From positions 14,905,770-14,969,769 of the forward strand of contig CM046333.1 in assembly GCA_025403435.1 (NCBI GenBank): a stretch of DNA of 64,000 nucleotides, in the 5' to 3' direction. Shown here one piece after another: positions 35,809-48,600 of this stretch (its first letter is position 1; each line of letters opens with the position of its first letter). Made by a program: the position numbers and the translations under genes. The notes below the pieces were generated by a model. It saw only the letters and a list, made by a program, of their open reading frames with translations, was not told the DNA's origin and ran no database searches. Origin of the DNA: Artocarpus heterophyllus (taxonomy: Eukaryota > Streptophyta > Magnoliopsida > Rosales > Moraceae).

Positions 35809-37790
35809 ATTCAAAAGGAGAATGTAGTTAACTATTTCCATTGTAGCTACAAGGAAGGACTAAATTTACATGTCAGAAAGTACAAATTTGCAAATAAGAT
35901 CTATTGTTAGGCATTCAAGGTTATTGGAATGTTGGATAATATAGAACTCTATTATTTATGTAACGATTCACATACTCATTTAGTATGATATTGCCTGCTA
36001 TATACCCAAACCTACACAGTTTTACTCTTTGTTTTTATTTCAAAAAGGCTTCATGCCATTGGAATATGGTTCTTTACTAATGAACCACTACATATGACAT
36101 TCTCAAGGTGATGTGAAATTGACAATATATCTTATCTTGGAACCTCTTGTCTCAAAGGATTGATTACTACCACAATCCAATAAGTATTTTTTATATATGA
36201 GATATTTATTATAACATCATAAATTAAAGATCTTTTATTATTAAAAGAACATATTACAACTCATTTCACCGCACTTCCATATCATTTTTTGAAGACTACG
36301 TCGAAAATTGGTCATAGAACTCGTTGTTTTTGACGTTTTTCCCCGGCAGTTTAAGTTTATTTACTTTCTATTATTGGTGTTAAATTTGGTATATTCTTTA
36401 TTTGATGGCAAATTTGTAGCATCAAATATAACATATGCTAAATTTTGATATTTAATTGCCATTAGTTGGTTTTTCTACATTTTCATTTAATAATTACAAC
36501 ATTTGAATTTTTAGCTTATTTTAATATAAAAATTTTACTTGCATATCTTACAACGCTTAATTGTTGCGGTTGTTGTTGTATACAAATAGAATATAACATT
36601 TGAAAAGTATTATACATTAGAGCACACATAATAATAACATATTAAGTATATTAATTTCACAATTTTTGTAGTGCCAAATATAACTTTTGACTTTAGAATT
36701 TATATTGAAGATGATCTAACACAGGTGATTAGTCTTATGAGACTCATATTGCTAAATGACTTAAAATTAAAGAGCGACCAAATTTTTATTCTTTGAGGAG
36801 TTAGTATTCTCTAAACTTAGTAAGCGCTTTAAAATTCATAGGTCTATATATATCAACAAGATCAAAATTCATAAAACAATTTTTTAAAGAAATAGTGAGA
36901 GAGAATAATTGATAGACATTATTTATATATTTTAACTAAAAAGGCAACCACTAATTATCGATCCATCAAATTTTTCGCTCTAAAATATTATTAAATATAA
37001 AAATAAAGGAATGTATAGTACAAAAAAATTGTCTACTCCAAAGGAGTAACAAAAATTCAAAAAGACCCTTTTTATTGTTTTGGTATCCTATATTTAACAT
37101 AAGATCATATATTGATACTCTCTTGTTTAGAAAATACTAAAAAGATACCATATAGTTTTAAAAAATATTATTAAGTTATCATGAGCATGTGTTTTGAGAT
37201 GTAAATGTTCAACGTGCCCTTTAATTAATAAACCCCAAATTAATTTATGAAAACTGTCAAGGAAATAAAAAAAAATTAAAGGAACACACATATCTAGCTT
37301 TGTTTGAAGTGATTGGTTTTTTTAATATTATAATAGTTTTATGAAATTATTTTGGAATTTATTAATAAAGCATTAGTTGCATAATTTATGTCTTGAAAAA
37401 CTTGCTTAGGACACCATAGTGAAGGGAAGGTTTTTTTTATATTTTTACATATAGAGTATCAATGTAATGTTTCATTAAACTACATTCTACAAAAAGATAA
37501 AAACCCAAATAAAAATTACATGAACCATTAAATAATGAAAAAAAAAAAACGACAAAGCGCCCATCATGAAGAAGAGAAAGCATATTGTCGTTGCTTCTAT
37601 AATTCATGGCATTAAAGTGCGATAAAACTAGATATATCAAAACGCAATAATTTCTTTCATTCCATATCGATATACAATGTAGGTCTAAGTAGCTGCCTAG
37701 TTATATATTTATATACATATATTGCATTAAGAAACAACTAGCCACCAAGCTTGCATCCCAGCACACCATTCCGAGGGAGATTCTAAAAAT
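35809..37790. other. AT-rich intergenic stretch
   Basis: Very AT-rich with no gene or RNA recognised. Words around 'gccaaatataac' recur near 36415-36680 and may be a degenerate small element without resolvable ends. Confidence 0.5.
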
Positions 37791-37946
37791 TGGCCCCGTT
37801 TAGTTTCGTTCTTAGAATTTTAAAAATATTTTTACACGTTTTTTGAGGCAAAAATTTTAAAATCATTCTCAATATAATTCTTAAAAAATTTTAATTTTTT
37901 AAAACAAAAACATTTTCACTTATTTTAAAACAATACCATACGGCCG
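37791..37946. mobile_element. MITE related to 3101-3258
   Basis: The left end tggccccgtttagtttcg and inward right end acggccgtatggtattg are inverted relatives of the 3101-3258 termini. The interior shares the aaaatattttta/cattttcacttattttaaaa words. The TSD is unclear. Confidence 0.6.
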
Positions 37947-38547
37947 TATTGTTTTTGGAAATATGTTAAAAGTATTTTGCCTCTTTTAAAAGAGTTTATA
38001 GTCAAAGACATAAAATATAACCTGTAAAAAATATTTATATTAAATTTTAATAAAATATTATAAACTTTATTATAAAATTTTTATTTTTATTAAAAAATTA
38101 AAAATTATTTTTATTTATACAGACTTTTTTAAAAATATAGTTTTAAATTGTTAAAGGATGCTATTTTTCTACTAACTGAAAGCAAAAAAAAGCTCAGCCA
38201 AACAAACCTGCCGATCAGACGGACAATGTACATACACTGTTGAAAGACGAGGGTGAGAATAGGAAGAATGCCTGCACGTACGCTAGGGAACAAATTAATC
38301 AGAGTGGTGTTAATATCATGCAGAAAAGTGGGCTGAATGAGGAATCTTAGGCGCACACTTTCTTTAATATATTATAAAAATTCAGGCACACAGATTTCGT
38401 TGAAGTTTGTGCGAGTTTTGACATGACATAACGTGGATTAAAACGTAAGATATATTGTCAACCATTTATAATCCAGTCATACATATAATTTAGATAATAT
38501 TAGATGGGTTTAAAAAAATGATTCAAACCATTAAATTTAAACTGTAA
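37947..38547. other. AT-rich intergenic stretch
   Basis: No supported feature. Confidence 0.55.
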
Positions 38548-38809
38548 TACAGTGTTTGATAAAGAGTGGTTTTTATTATTTTTTTAATTATTAACAATGT
38601 AAAGCTTTTATATGTAAAAACAATTTTAATTAATGGTTCTAACCGTCATATCATAGATAGTAGCCTAGACCACTTTCTCAGTTATAAACAGTAAAAAGCT
38701 CTCACATGCTACAATAACAATAAAAAATAAATCGCTATAATGTAAGATTCTCACATGTTACATTTAAAACTATTCTAATCAACAATTTTAACTGTCTGAC
38801 GAAACACCC
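38548..38809. mobile_element. MITE, TAA-flanked, related to 3308-3468
   Basis: The ends tacagtgtttgataaagagtgg and, inward from the right, gggtgtttcgtcagacag are partly inverted. TAA lies at 38545-38547 and 38810-38812. It shares the word agctctcacatgcta with 3308-3468. Confidence 0.5.
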
Positions 38810-39760
38810 TAATAAAATTTTTATATGTTAAAGTACTGCCGTTCAAGCCCCATTCAAATCTAGAAGCTTGAACCACTTTTTCAAAAACACTATTAGTTTT
38901 CCTTATCTCGTGATGTGGCTTCAAAGAATCCTTTTTTTGTTTTGTAATTTTTTTTTTCACTACTGCAGGAAAAACAAGTGAAAGCCAATCAGAATGTTCT
39001 TATGATGTCGTGAAAATAAGCTGACCGTAAAATTATTTGATTAGGTCGGCCGTCTTGTATCAATCTTAGTGACGAATTAAACAAAGTGTCTATTGAGGAA
39101 TTGCTCAGCAAAAGCATGACCCTTCTCCTCAAGGAACAAAATATGAGCTTTTACCACTTCTAGCAGCTAGCCACTAATCGGTGGTATTTAACAATAACGT
39201 ACACGTGGTTTTATGTTTGGTAGGATATAATGGTTAGGAAAGTCTAATTGTCTTTTTAAGAGGAAAATTATTTGTTTGAAACGTTTGAAGCACTAATTTA
39301 ATATGTAGTTAAAAAATGCACAGCTTGCAATAGTGGCTCAAAAGTTTGCATGGATTCCGCAGCATTCTAGAATGAATATGCAAACAAGTTAAAGTACGTA
39401 GAGATATTAACTCTATAGTAAATCAACTTTGGAACTTTTAACTAGAGTTTAGGGTTTAGTGTTTGGATGATTAAGCATAAATGTTTCGCCTCGCAAAAGA
39501 GCTTTCAATCAAACCTACAATATATGACTTCTAAAAAAACCTTTTAAAAACTTGTATTAGAGTCTAAATAAGACTTTATAAACTTTATTATACTAAAATT
39601 TTAAAATTATATTGACTCATTTAAATTCTTTTAAAAGTATGATTTTAAACATTCACTGCAAAATTATAACTTTTGCTTCTTTTTTTTTTGGCTCTGATCG
39701 CTAAAAATATAAGCAAAAACTCTATGGACCATATAAGTACTCAACAGTCCACAAAAAAAC
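38810..39760. other. AT-rich intergenic stretch
   Basis: No supported feature. Confidence 0.55.
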
Positions 39761-39768
39761 GTTTCAAT

Positions 39769-40356
39769 TATGGCTGGCAGTAAACGTGCTCATGTCGTGT
39801 TTGTGTCTGCACGTTTACACATGACACGTTTAGGCCAAATACAAACACGACACGATTAATAATATGCCAGAAATGCAAACACGAACACGACCTACTTATG
39901 GTACGCGTAATACGGAACGACACGATTAACGCGATTACTAAGTGGGCTGTGACGGGTTGACATGATAACAACAAGCATATGACACGTTTATGACTCAGTT
40001 AACTAAAAATTAAAAAAAATTAAAAATTTTTAAAAAAAGCCAATGAAGAAAATTAATAAAAACACAATGTCTAATTAATACCAACCGACTACAAATATTT
40101 CAAATATTTTAATTTTTAAGTTTAAATGTGTTATAAACTGGCGGGTCGTGTAGTGCCGTGTCAACACGTTTACGGCCCGTTTAATTAAACGTGTTAAGGC
40201 GTGTTAGACGTGTTAGCACGAATCCAGCCCATTTATTTTCGTATTGTTCGTGTCAGCCCATTTATGGTCCAATAACTAAACGTGCGGTCTAAACCTGTTT
40301 ATCTTATGTCATTTTTATATCATATTATCATACTGTGTTTGAAATTACAAGCGCTA
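39769..40356. mobile_element. Non-autonomous hAT-like element, copy 2
   Basis: A 588-bp element with left end TATGGCTGGCAGTAA and right end AATTACAAGCGCTA, decayed inverted repeats of a TAGGGCTGGCAATT type. A perfect 8-bp TSD, gtttcaat, lies at 39761-39768 and 40357-40364. Clear homology to 356-930, for example caaatatttcaaatatttta and the gtgttagacgtgttagcacg region. No coding capacity. Confidence 0.88.
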
Positions 40357-40364
40357 GTTTCAAT

Positions 40365-41027
40365 CCAATTTGCTTATCCTGGCCGCCCAAATAGTCAGGC
40401 ATAATCTTTAAAATGATGTAAGCGTTTAAAATATAATAACAAAATCAATGTCTGCAATAGAAGACGGTTAAGATTAAGATTCATTGCACGTGTAATTAGT
40501 TAGTGTAATAAATCAGTCCGGGGGGGCTGGCTAACAAAGAGGTGACAAAGTCACCTACTTTGATTTTCTTGGTAGAAAATGACCTACTTTATTATTATTA
40601 TTATTATTTATAGCCTTAATTAATGGTATAAATCACAAACAAAACAGTCAAGCATTAATTAAATGGTATAAATCACAAACAAAACAGTCATACTATGATT
40701 CTACTTCATTTTTCTTTTTGGAAAAAAAATATCAATGTCTATAACATATCGATTAAATTTCATATGAATATGCAAAATATTAAAAATAAACAAACTTCTA
40801 GCTGGGGAAGAGTTTAAAAATTAAAAAAAAAAAAAAAAAAGAAAAGTAAATGGCAGTGGCAAAAGCTAATTATAACCCGCGGCTTATAAATAAATAGGTG
40901 TACTAGGTGGGTATCTTGACCATTGTCATTGTTCATGGCAGAACGAAATGGCTTTGTTTGGGCTATTTACCTTCTTATATTATAACTTTTAAGTTTATTT
41001 TTAGGTTAATAGTTGAAAAGCACGAGC
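40365..41027. repeat. AT-rich stretch with a 40-bp tandem duplication
   Basis: aatggtataaatcacaaac followed by aaaacagtca occurs at 40621-40650 and again at 40661-40690. An ATT microsatellite is at about 40591-40608 and an A-run at about 40824-40840. No gene recognised. Confidence 0.7.
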
Positions 41028-41220
41028 TTCGCATTAATGTATCAAGCATGTTAAAAAAATAAAAATAAAAGACAAAAAAAATGTTTTTAGAAAAAATGTT
41101 TTAGGTATTTAAAAAACGTTTCAAAAAACAAGGAAAAAAAGTTTTGGCTGGAAAATAAAAAAAAAGTTTTCCAAAAAAAGACGAAACATTTTGAGTTTCC
41201 AGCGTCTTGAGAGTACCATG
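41028..41220. repeat. Dispersed low-complexity repeat, copy 2 (inverted copy of 2228-2430)
   Basis: The reverse complement reads ggtactctcaagacgctgg at one end and taacatgcttgatacattaa at the other, matching both ends of 2228-2430 in order. The interior is T-rich in both. Confidence 0.55.
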
Positions 41221-41862
41221 CAGAACTTTTTGTCATTTTATATATATGTTAAAGATACATTTGATTTTTTATCCCATCATATATACTATACTTTCAGAAT
41301 ATATTTAATAATCAAATATATATCTTTTTGGCATCAATATTCAATTTTGACCGTAAAATACCCATGCCCTTGCATACGTGAAAGAAAAATGAAAAAAAAA
41401 ATTGTCAAAAATATTAAAAATTTAAAAATCTTTGAAAAATGTTTATTCACTTTTCATCTTTTTCTTTTTACCGTGATTTTTATCTTTATATTTAAGGGAC
41501 GTATTTTTAGGTCAAAATTGAGTGTTAGCCAGCAAAATATATAGATTTGTGTATTAAATTCAATTTGAAGGTGTATATATAAAAAGATGAAAAACCAAGA
41601 ATATACTTTTTGGTTAAACCTAAATTACAGAGTATAAAAATACAAATAACCCTCTTTGTTTTATTCCCAACTTTGTTAGGGTCCTTTTGTGATTGTTTTA
41701 GGCTCTATAGTTAGATTATAATGCTTATTCTTGCTTTGGCTAACTTGTTTTATAATCTGCTTCTTAATGAAAAAATTTGAGGTGTATAACAAGAGTTGCT
41801 TCTTAAATAAACTAAATTCTGCTATGCTTGAAATTAGATTTCTACATTTGAAATAAATATAA
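41221..41862. other. AT-rich intergenic stretch
   Basis: A 117-codon plus frame (41191-41544) overlaps the end of the dispersed repeat and consists of Phe/Ile/Lys-rich sequence typical of random AT-rich DNA. Not called as a gene. Confidence 0.55.
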
Positions 41863-43891
41863 TGAAGGCTCTCGAAAAACTATTTTCACAAATATAGCGA
41901 AAGCGTGGTAATAGTGTAGAACGTATATAACAAAATTTTTTCAAAACTTTTGTAAAACACTTCATAGATCTTATTACTTTAACGCTTAAATAAATATATC
42001 AAACTTCGCTTGTCTGGATGAAGAGAGATGATTGATAAACACGTGATGCAAAGACGTTTTCTATAAACGAAACCATCGTCGTCCTCGCCTAGTTTTCAAC
42101 ACCAGATGGATGAACGGATGAGTATAGAAAGGAATAATGGTTTCTAATAATCACTCGACTCATTGTAGTCACCCCTTAATCTCAACGCATGAGAAAAATG
42201 GGTATTGGGATGAAGAACACTTCTTCTCTCTTTCTCTCTCTCTCTCTACACACCTTGGATAGAGTTTTCTCAATCTAACCAAGATTCTCAACTGTCTATT
42301 TTATAAATAGTGGAGCCCTTTATTTATAGAGAATGAGGGACTTATCTAATTTTGAAAGCTTCCTTTATTGTAATTTAAATATCAAATATTAAATTAAAAT
42401 AAAAGAGAATATTTTCTCTTTCCATATAAGGCGCTACACACACATATACCATATCTGTATGTGGCACCAATTCAAGGAAGATAAGAGATCTGCTTATTAC
42501 CCAATCTTATTTATTTTCAAAAGTAACTTTTTATATTTGAATTAAATCATATTCATTTAAAATTGAAAATTCTAAATATAGAAACTTAGTAAAGAAGCTT
42601 TGATGTACACAAAGGACTTTCCTTTTATGTCATAGGCGCTACACACACAATGGGATGCTCCCATTATATGCACCGTACATAGTGGAACCCACCCACTGTG
42701 TGTCTTCTAAAATTAATTAAATAATCTCACTATTTAATAATTATTTATTGAATAATCTTATTACAATTAATATATAATTAATTTATTTTGAGTGGTATTT
42801 AATTTAGAATTTCATAATTCTAAATTAATTATTTAAGCCAATAGTTCTACTTGTCCAAACAGTATTTACAAGGATGGCGGTGGACTCATGGACCCATAAT
42901 TTCAAACTCCAATAAAACTAATATATTAATCAAACTTTTTAATTAATATATTATTTTTTTATTAATTCCAATGTAACTTCACTAAATACTTGAAATTGCA
43001 TTATTGAAACTATAGATGTTTAGTGACTTATTTCTTAGAGTCGTCTATTTGATATAGTCATTACATATAAGTTAATCCTCCATAAATAATTTAGAATTAA
43101 AGTTAAGTAAAATCCATTAACCTCTCCAATGACTTTTTAATCCTTGAGTGCTATTGATTATCTTATGAATAATAAATTCATGAACTTAATCACGAATTGA
43201 GCACTCTTATTATTCAAGCTTCGAATAAATATTTAAGAGAATTATTTATCTACTTCTCATTAAAGAAGAATGAATTTCATCATATATATTAACATTCATG
43301 GCTACTCACTCTATTATGCCTCCAAAATATAAGGAACAGGATTAGATCCTCAAATCTACACCAAGTAAATTATAAGACATAAAACCATAAATAGGAATCT
43401 GCTAATAATTCAAGATTAAGATCATTTTATTTATGACCATCGATCGATGTGATATGTACTAATTATCTTTAACAGAAATTATCAGCTGTTCATATCACAT
43501 CATGTCTCAATCCTATATAATCTCATTATATACAATGAACTTATTTAATGACTCACTACATTAACGGTTCGGATAAGACTATTCTATTCTTAATGGAAAT
43601 GACCTGTATTAATAACACTCAATTAAAGATTCTATACTTTAATTTAATAACTAGTTTTAATAATTAATTACATGTTACTTACTATTTTAATTATCATTCT
43701 TAAATTTTATCCTCTAGTATATAACACTTATATACAATATTTAAGATCACATAGATAATTATGAAATTTTAATGATATTTATAAAGCATTCAAAAAACAT
43801 ACAATCATATATAATGAATAAATTTACTTTATTTATTTATAAATATGTCTTTTACAAAACATCCTATGCTTTAAAAACATTTATTCTAACT
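41863..43891 (-). mobile_element. Solo LTR of a copia element related in structure to Copia-1
   Basis: About 2,029 bp, nearly the same length as the Copia-1 LTR. Its U5 end (41863 onward) has the tcgaaaaact.ttttcacaaatatagcg type of terminus. The minus-strand TATA box is the complement of 42321-42328 (TATAAATA), with a CT microsatellite nearby at 42226-42247. The U3 end is at about 43890, after an aatgaataaatttactttatt segment like that of Copia-1. The body sequence differs from Copia-1, so it is a different family. No TSD is detectable, so the ends are approximate. Confidence 0.6.
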
Positions 43892-46470
43892 TCTAAATCT
43901 AATGGTTGGTTAAGCCTGTAACCACCTTAATTATTTATTTGTGCATTCATAAGATTGTAATTTCATAGGATATCGTATTGTACTAAAAACTCGATAAAAG
44001 AGTGGTTATCATAAATCTGTTTTAAATATTCGATCCAAGTATACCCAAATAAGCGTGTTTTTCAGATATACATATATGAATATACGGACAATTTCGTATA
44101 GTAATTTAAAATTAAAACAGGATACATATTTTTTGAATTCTAGTTATATGTCATAAAAATCCATATATAATTCTTGAATCTAATACCAAACTTAGCTGGA
44201 GGGTTCTTTAACCGTGTCCAATACTAAAATGAAAGCCCTGGGATGAACAGATATAAGAAGGAGAACATATTGGTAGAATAAAACAATACTCTAACGTCAT
44301 TCTTTACTATTAATTTTCGTTAGGCTCACATTTTTTTCAAATTACGATTCAAATGTGACAGGCGGCTTAGAACAACACACTATTGCTATATTATTTTAAA
44401 CCCTGCTATGTCATTTTCTATTGTGTTTTCTTTTTATAAAATTTGGACCAAATATGGTTAGAATACAAAATGTAATTTCAATTGTGTTTTCAAAATGCTT
44501 TAGAAATAATAACTGTACGGGAAATGGAATTGAAAAGAGTTCCATCAATTGATGATCAAGTGAGAATCAATTCGACATCAGGTAGCTGACAATACACAAA
44601 AGTAGAGAGGTCTAAATCAGAGAAATAATTGAGAAAGCATTGAAGGAGTGGAAGGCAATATTACCCTCAAGGGGAGGACTCTTAGGGTTATATATATATG
44701 CATATATATATATATATATATATTTTTTTTCATGGCTGAGGTTAAGGGGCACCGCAGTGAGTAATGGGTAGCTAGCTGGCTACATACGGTCTTTTCCAAC
44801 ATTTGGCCGCATATATAGAAAACCCATTTGCACATTTGCATTTATTTATGCAAGATAGGGACCAAATTTTGTGCCAATACCATCCAATTTCCAACTATAT
44901 ACTTGTGCATTCATGATCATGAGAATCAATATTGTTCACGCAACTTAATTTAATCCCTCATTATATATATTTTCTTTTTATTTTGTTCACAAAGAGAGAA
45001 AAAGAAAATTCTCTTAGTTTTGTCCCTTCTGCAATGTCCTTTGAGCTAGGTCAAGTTTGTACTTGCTTAGAAGTTGACATGTAACCGCTAAACATGTTCT
45101 ATTTTGCCTTTGATTTCTATATATATGGAGGTTGAAATATGTGTTAAAAATAGTTTCATTTTTTCTGTATTTAATTTTTTTTCTTCCTTTTAAATGCTGA
45201 TTTTTTTCATTTTCCGAAATTAAAAATCAAAGTAATTTATTCATTGGGAAAAAGTTTGATAGTAAAGGACAAGTAGAACGAAATTCTCGATAATGACATT
45301 GTCACATCATAACTAACCAACTCTTTTATTGAAGAAACTTTTAACATATTTTTATCTGACAATGAAAATATATTCTTCAAACCAACTCCATCTATAGACA
45401 GATATGTTTCTAGAACTTCTACAGGGATCAATATTCGAATCAGCTTTTTTTTTTTTGTTTTGTTTTGTTTTAGGCACGATAAGGGTAGAGAAGATGTATG
45501 ATGTTATTTCAGCTCAAATTTTTTTGCTCTCTTTTTATATAGAGGTTGGATGCGCCAAATTATTCAGGTTCATCAATTAATCAGTACTACACATACGAAT
45601 TCCCTTTTGCGTCGTGCATAGATTTATGAGTGCGTTGAAAAGTGTATAACTGGTTATTAATCCCTTTCTGAGTAGGGCAACCTTATAATGTATTCAATTG
45701 AAATTCTCATTTATTGATGTTCCCCCACATAGATGTATACATGCTATGTCTGCTTTGAATGCTTACGTGTGACATAAATTCCATTGTTTTTATTTTTTTA
45801 ACGGCTACGTTTTTTATCGCCACGGTAATTGTTTCTTTTAAAAGTATTCTTATACCATCTCAAATTCCAATGCCAATATTGATATTATATATCATCAAAA
45901 AATATAAAAATAGCATATTTGATGTGTTATTTTATTTTGTGTTTATACTACATAATGTTATATGAAAAATTGTCATATTTACCTTTTGTTATGATTATTA
46001 AACCTTAAAACTTGTAAAAGTAATCTTTTAATATAAAAACAATTAAAAAATAAAAATGTTGCAGCTATTAAAGCAAAAAAGTCAATTTAGCAATCAATAA
46101 GAACCAAATACCCAATAAGTTTGGTATATAACAACTTTAGATTAAAAATGACATTGCATTGAAGAATATTTTGTATTGAAGATGTTCTTAAATTTATCTA
46201 GTTTGCAATTGTTGATGGATGATTTCGTACGAGGCCCCTCAGAAAGCCCAAGCCTAGCATTCTTGTCTTGTAGCGTCGATGGATGTGCTCCATAGACCCA
46301 AGCCATGCTTAGGGAACTCACATATGGGTCGTGGTTTGATAGCCCAATAAGTAGTCAAACGGGCCCATTTACTCTAGTTCAATTTGATTTTAAATCCTGC
46401 TTGGGGTTTTTAAAAATTAATTGAGATAAAATAAAAGGGTGATGGAGAAAAATAACAAAAAAAAAATCCT
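43892..46470. other. AT-rich intergenic stretch
   Basis: A TA microsatellite lies at about 44684-44722. Scattered short open frames (for example 44617-44841, 45237-45431) show no domain. The GC-richer part at 46225-46380 is unassigned. Confidence 0.55.
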
Positions 46471-46706
46471 CTTTTTGCCTTATAAATAGCACAAAAAGCC
46501 TTTATTTTGTCTTAGAACAGTCCAATAAATAAAAATACCCATGCCTAAAAGTCCTTCCTATAATTAAAAGTGTTAAGAAAAACCTAGTCACAAAGCATCA
46601 GGTGTGCCTTCGGAGCACCCAATATGCACCTTGGAAGGCACGCCTTCGAAGGAGTTCTATTAACATCGATGTAGCCTTCACATGAAGTTGCAAGCTTACT
46701 GCTAGA
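46471..46706 (+). other. LTR-like or promoter-like fragment with hairpin phrases
   Basis: tataaata near 46480 is followed by aataaat near 46525 and then GC-richer phrases at 46610-46660. These include ggtgtgccttcggagcaccc, which can fold with a UUCG loop, and the palindrome ccttcgaagg. This looks like the U3/R part of another LTR element into which Copia-2 inserted, but no termini are visible. Confidence 0.35.
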
Positions 46707-47047
46707 TGTTAGGAATTAGGCACCCCCTAATTATAGGTACTTCAAGAACGAATGATTGTAGAAAAAAAAAAAAAGAAGAAAAAGAACACCAAATTTTTAT
46801 ATAGGTTTATCTAAATTTGAGACTACGTCTTGTTTCTGCCATTATAGATTCCAGTATGATGAAGGAGATGAGTACATAATACAAGAGAAATTTCTATCAT
46901 ACACTCTCAATTTGTGTTTCTCAAATCTCTCTTCTACCTGCACCCTCTGTGGGAATTTTTTTCAACTCTCTCAGCAATAGAGTTCTCACACTCACAAATA
47001 TATGCCTTACAACCCTAGCCATCTTTTCTCTATTTAAATACCCTCCA
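46707..47047 (-). repeat. Copia-2 3' LTR
   Basis: In element orientation it starts TGGAGGGTATTTAAATAGAG and ends TAATTCCTAACA. It shares nearly all its sequence with 59433-59769. The upstream polypurine tract is not well preserved. Confidence 0.85.
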
Positions 47048-47584
47048 ACTAAGGAGAAGTCCAACTAAAGTTGGGCACAACTTTAGTTTCTCAATTAGAA
47101 CAGTTTTGGTAAACATATATGCTGGATTTTGACTCCCAAGAATCTTCTCAAGCTTTAACACTTCATCCTCCAAAGCTGACCTGATGAAGTGATAACGCAA
47201 CTGTATATGCTTCGTCCTAGCATGAAATACATGATTTTTTGCCAATTGAATGGTGCTCTGACTATCACTATGTAGCACACTTCTTTCCTGCTTGTGACCC
47301 AGTTCTTCCAAAAACAACTGCAACCAAATCATCTCCTTGCTTGCTTCAGTCATTGCTACATACTTTGCTTCAGTTGTAGAGAGTGAAACTAACTTTTGTA
47401 GTTTCGAGACCCAACTAACTGCTGTGCCACCCAAAGTACAAACATAACCAGTAGTACTCTTTCTGTCATCAATGTCTCCAGCCATATCAGCATCTATATA
47501 ACCTTGTAATCCCAAGTCTGATTTCTTGAAACACAGAGCTAAACCTGTAGTACCTATCAGATATCTAAAAATCCATTTCACTGC
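47048..47584 (-). pseudogene. Copia-2 RNase H, C-terminal portion
   Basis: Uninterrupted minus frame from the insertion junction: AVKWIFRYLIGTTGLALCF, then GYIDADMAGDIDDRKSTTGY, SLSTTEAKYVAMTEASKEM and KHIQLRYHFIRSALED. These are the hallmark blocks of copia RNase H. It joins 56043-56096, where the frame ends NNPCKQHWE, so the insertion lies exactly between HWE and AVKW. The ORF ends at 47030. Confidence 0.9.
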
Positions 47585-47754
47585 CTCCCTGTAACACCCG
47601 AGAATTTTTAATGCATTAAAAATGCATTAAGTTAAGGATTATATTAAGACAAAGTACAGTTTAATGAAAAATAATGTATAATAACATGAAAAATTATACA
47701 GTATTAGAGCAATGCAGTATAAGAATTGGATTGTATAGACCACAACTTTTTTTT

Positions 47755-47763
47755 TATATAAAA
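47755..47763 (+). promoter_or_regulatory. Putative TATA box of the giant LTR
   Basis: TATATAAAA, about 165 bp into the LTR, followed by a CT-rich tract as in many plant promoters. The 3' LTR has tatatataaaa at 52534-52544. U3 is therefore very short, and most of the LTR would be transcribed. Confidence 0.55.
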
Positions 47764-48551
47764 GTGCAGAAAAGAAAAGAAAAGAAAAAAAAAGAAAAAT
47801 CAGAAAAAAAAATTTAGCTCTCTCTCTCTACTTTCTCTCTCTCTCTCCTCAAATCTCGTTCAAGATTCCAGCGTCCGTTTTCGACACCTCCCAGGCCAAT
47901 GGAAAGCTCTCGACGAGCTGAGTCCAACGAGGTATCGTGCCGCCCAAAAAGCCGCCGGAGGAAGCCACACACGACGCCCAAAGTGGCAGAGGAACCCAAA
48001 CTTTTCGACGAGATATCTTTGTCGTCCAATGTCCGATCGACGTGATTCTTGTTCCTACACGACCACCGTGATGGGAGGAACAAAACCCACCCTTGGTGGC
48101 AGCTCAACAATAGCCGGATTGCTCCGCCTGCCTACCACCACCATGCGCCGCTGCCACCGTGGAACTCCGCCTTGCCGGAGGATGTGGCCGACACCGCCCC
48201 TCCCAATGGATTCAGAGGATAAGGGGAATAAAACCTCTCAATCAATTGCATCGAAGGAGCCCGTTTCATCGGAGAACGGCCAATGCCGCCATCAACCGCC
48301 GCGGGAGCCTCCGTTTTTGCCCTTCCTAGCCACGTTTCCTCAAATGCTGGGTAGCAAAAGCCCTCAGCCAATTTCGGGTTTCCATTGCTGGAAAGCCATC
48401 ATTGGGACCTCCATTTTTGCCATCAATGTCGAGCTCCGACCTACTATGTTAAAGGCAGAATTAGGCAAAATTGACACCTCCATTGGACTCAGAAGGGTCG
48501 ATTTAGGGGGATAGACCCAAGTCCAGCTGCCAACGGACCCCGATTGACGCC

Positions 48552-48600
48552 GGTCAACAACGGTCAAAGTAGGTCAACGATTGGTCAACGACCAGTCAAC
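48552..48600 (-). promoter_or_regulatory. Cluster of TTGAC W-box-like words
   Basis: Five gtcaa words (four ggtcaa, one agtcaac) within about 50 bp. On the minus strand these are TTGACC/TTGACT, the WRKY-binding W-box core. The 3' LTR has five at about 53355-53410. Binding is not shown; the cluster lies downstream of the putative TATA box. Confidence 0.4.

Noticed and set aside
41191..41544. 117-codon plus-strand frame
   Set aside because: Phe/Ile/Lys-rich random AT composition. It overlaps a dispersed repeat and has no domain.
48029..48514. 161-codon open frame in the GC-rich part of the giant 5' LTR
   Set aside because: No recognisable domain. The homologous part of the 3' LTR (52830-53330) is broken by indels and stops, and the frame is explained by high GC.
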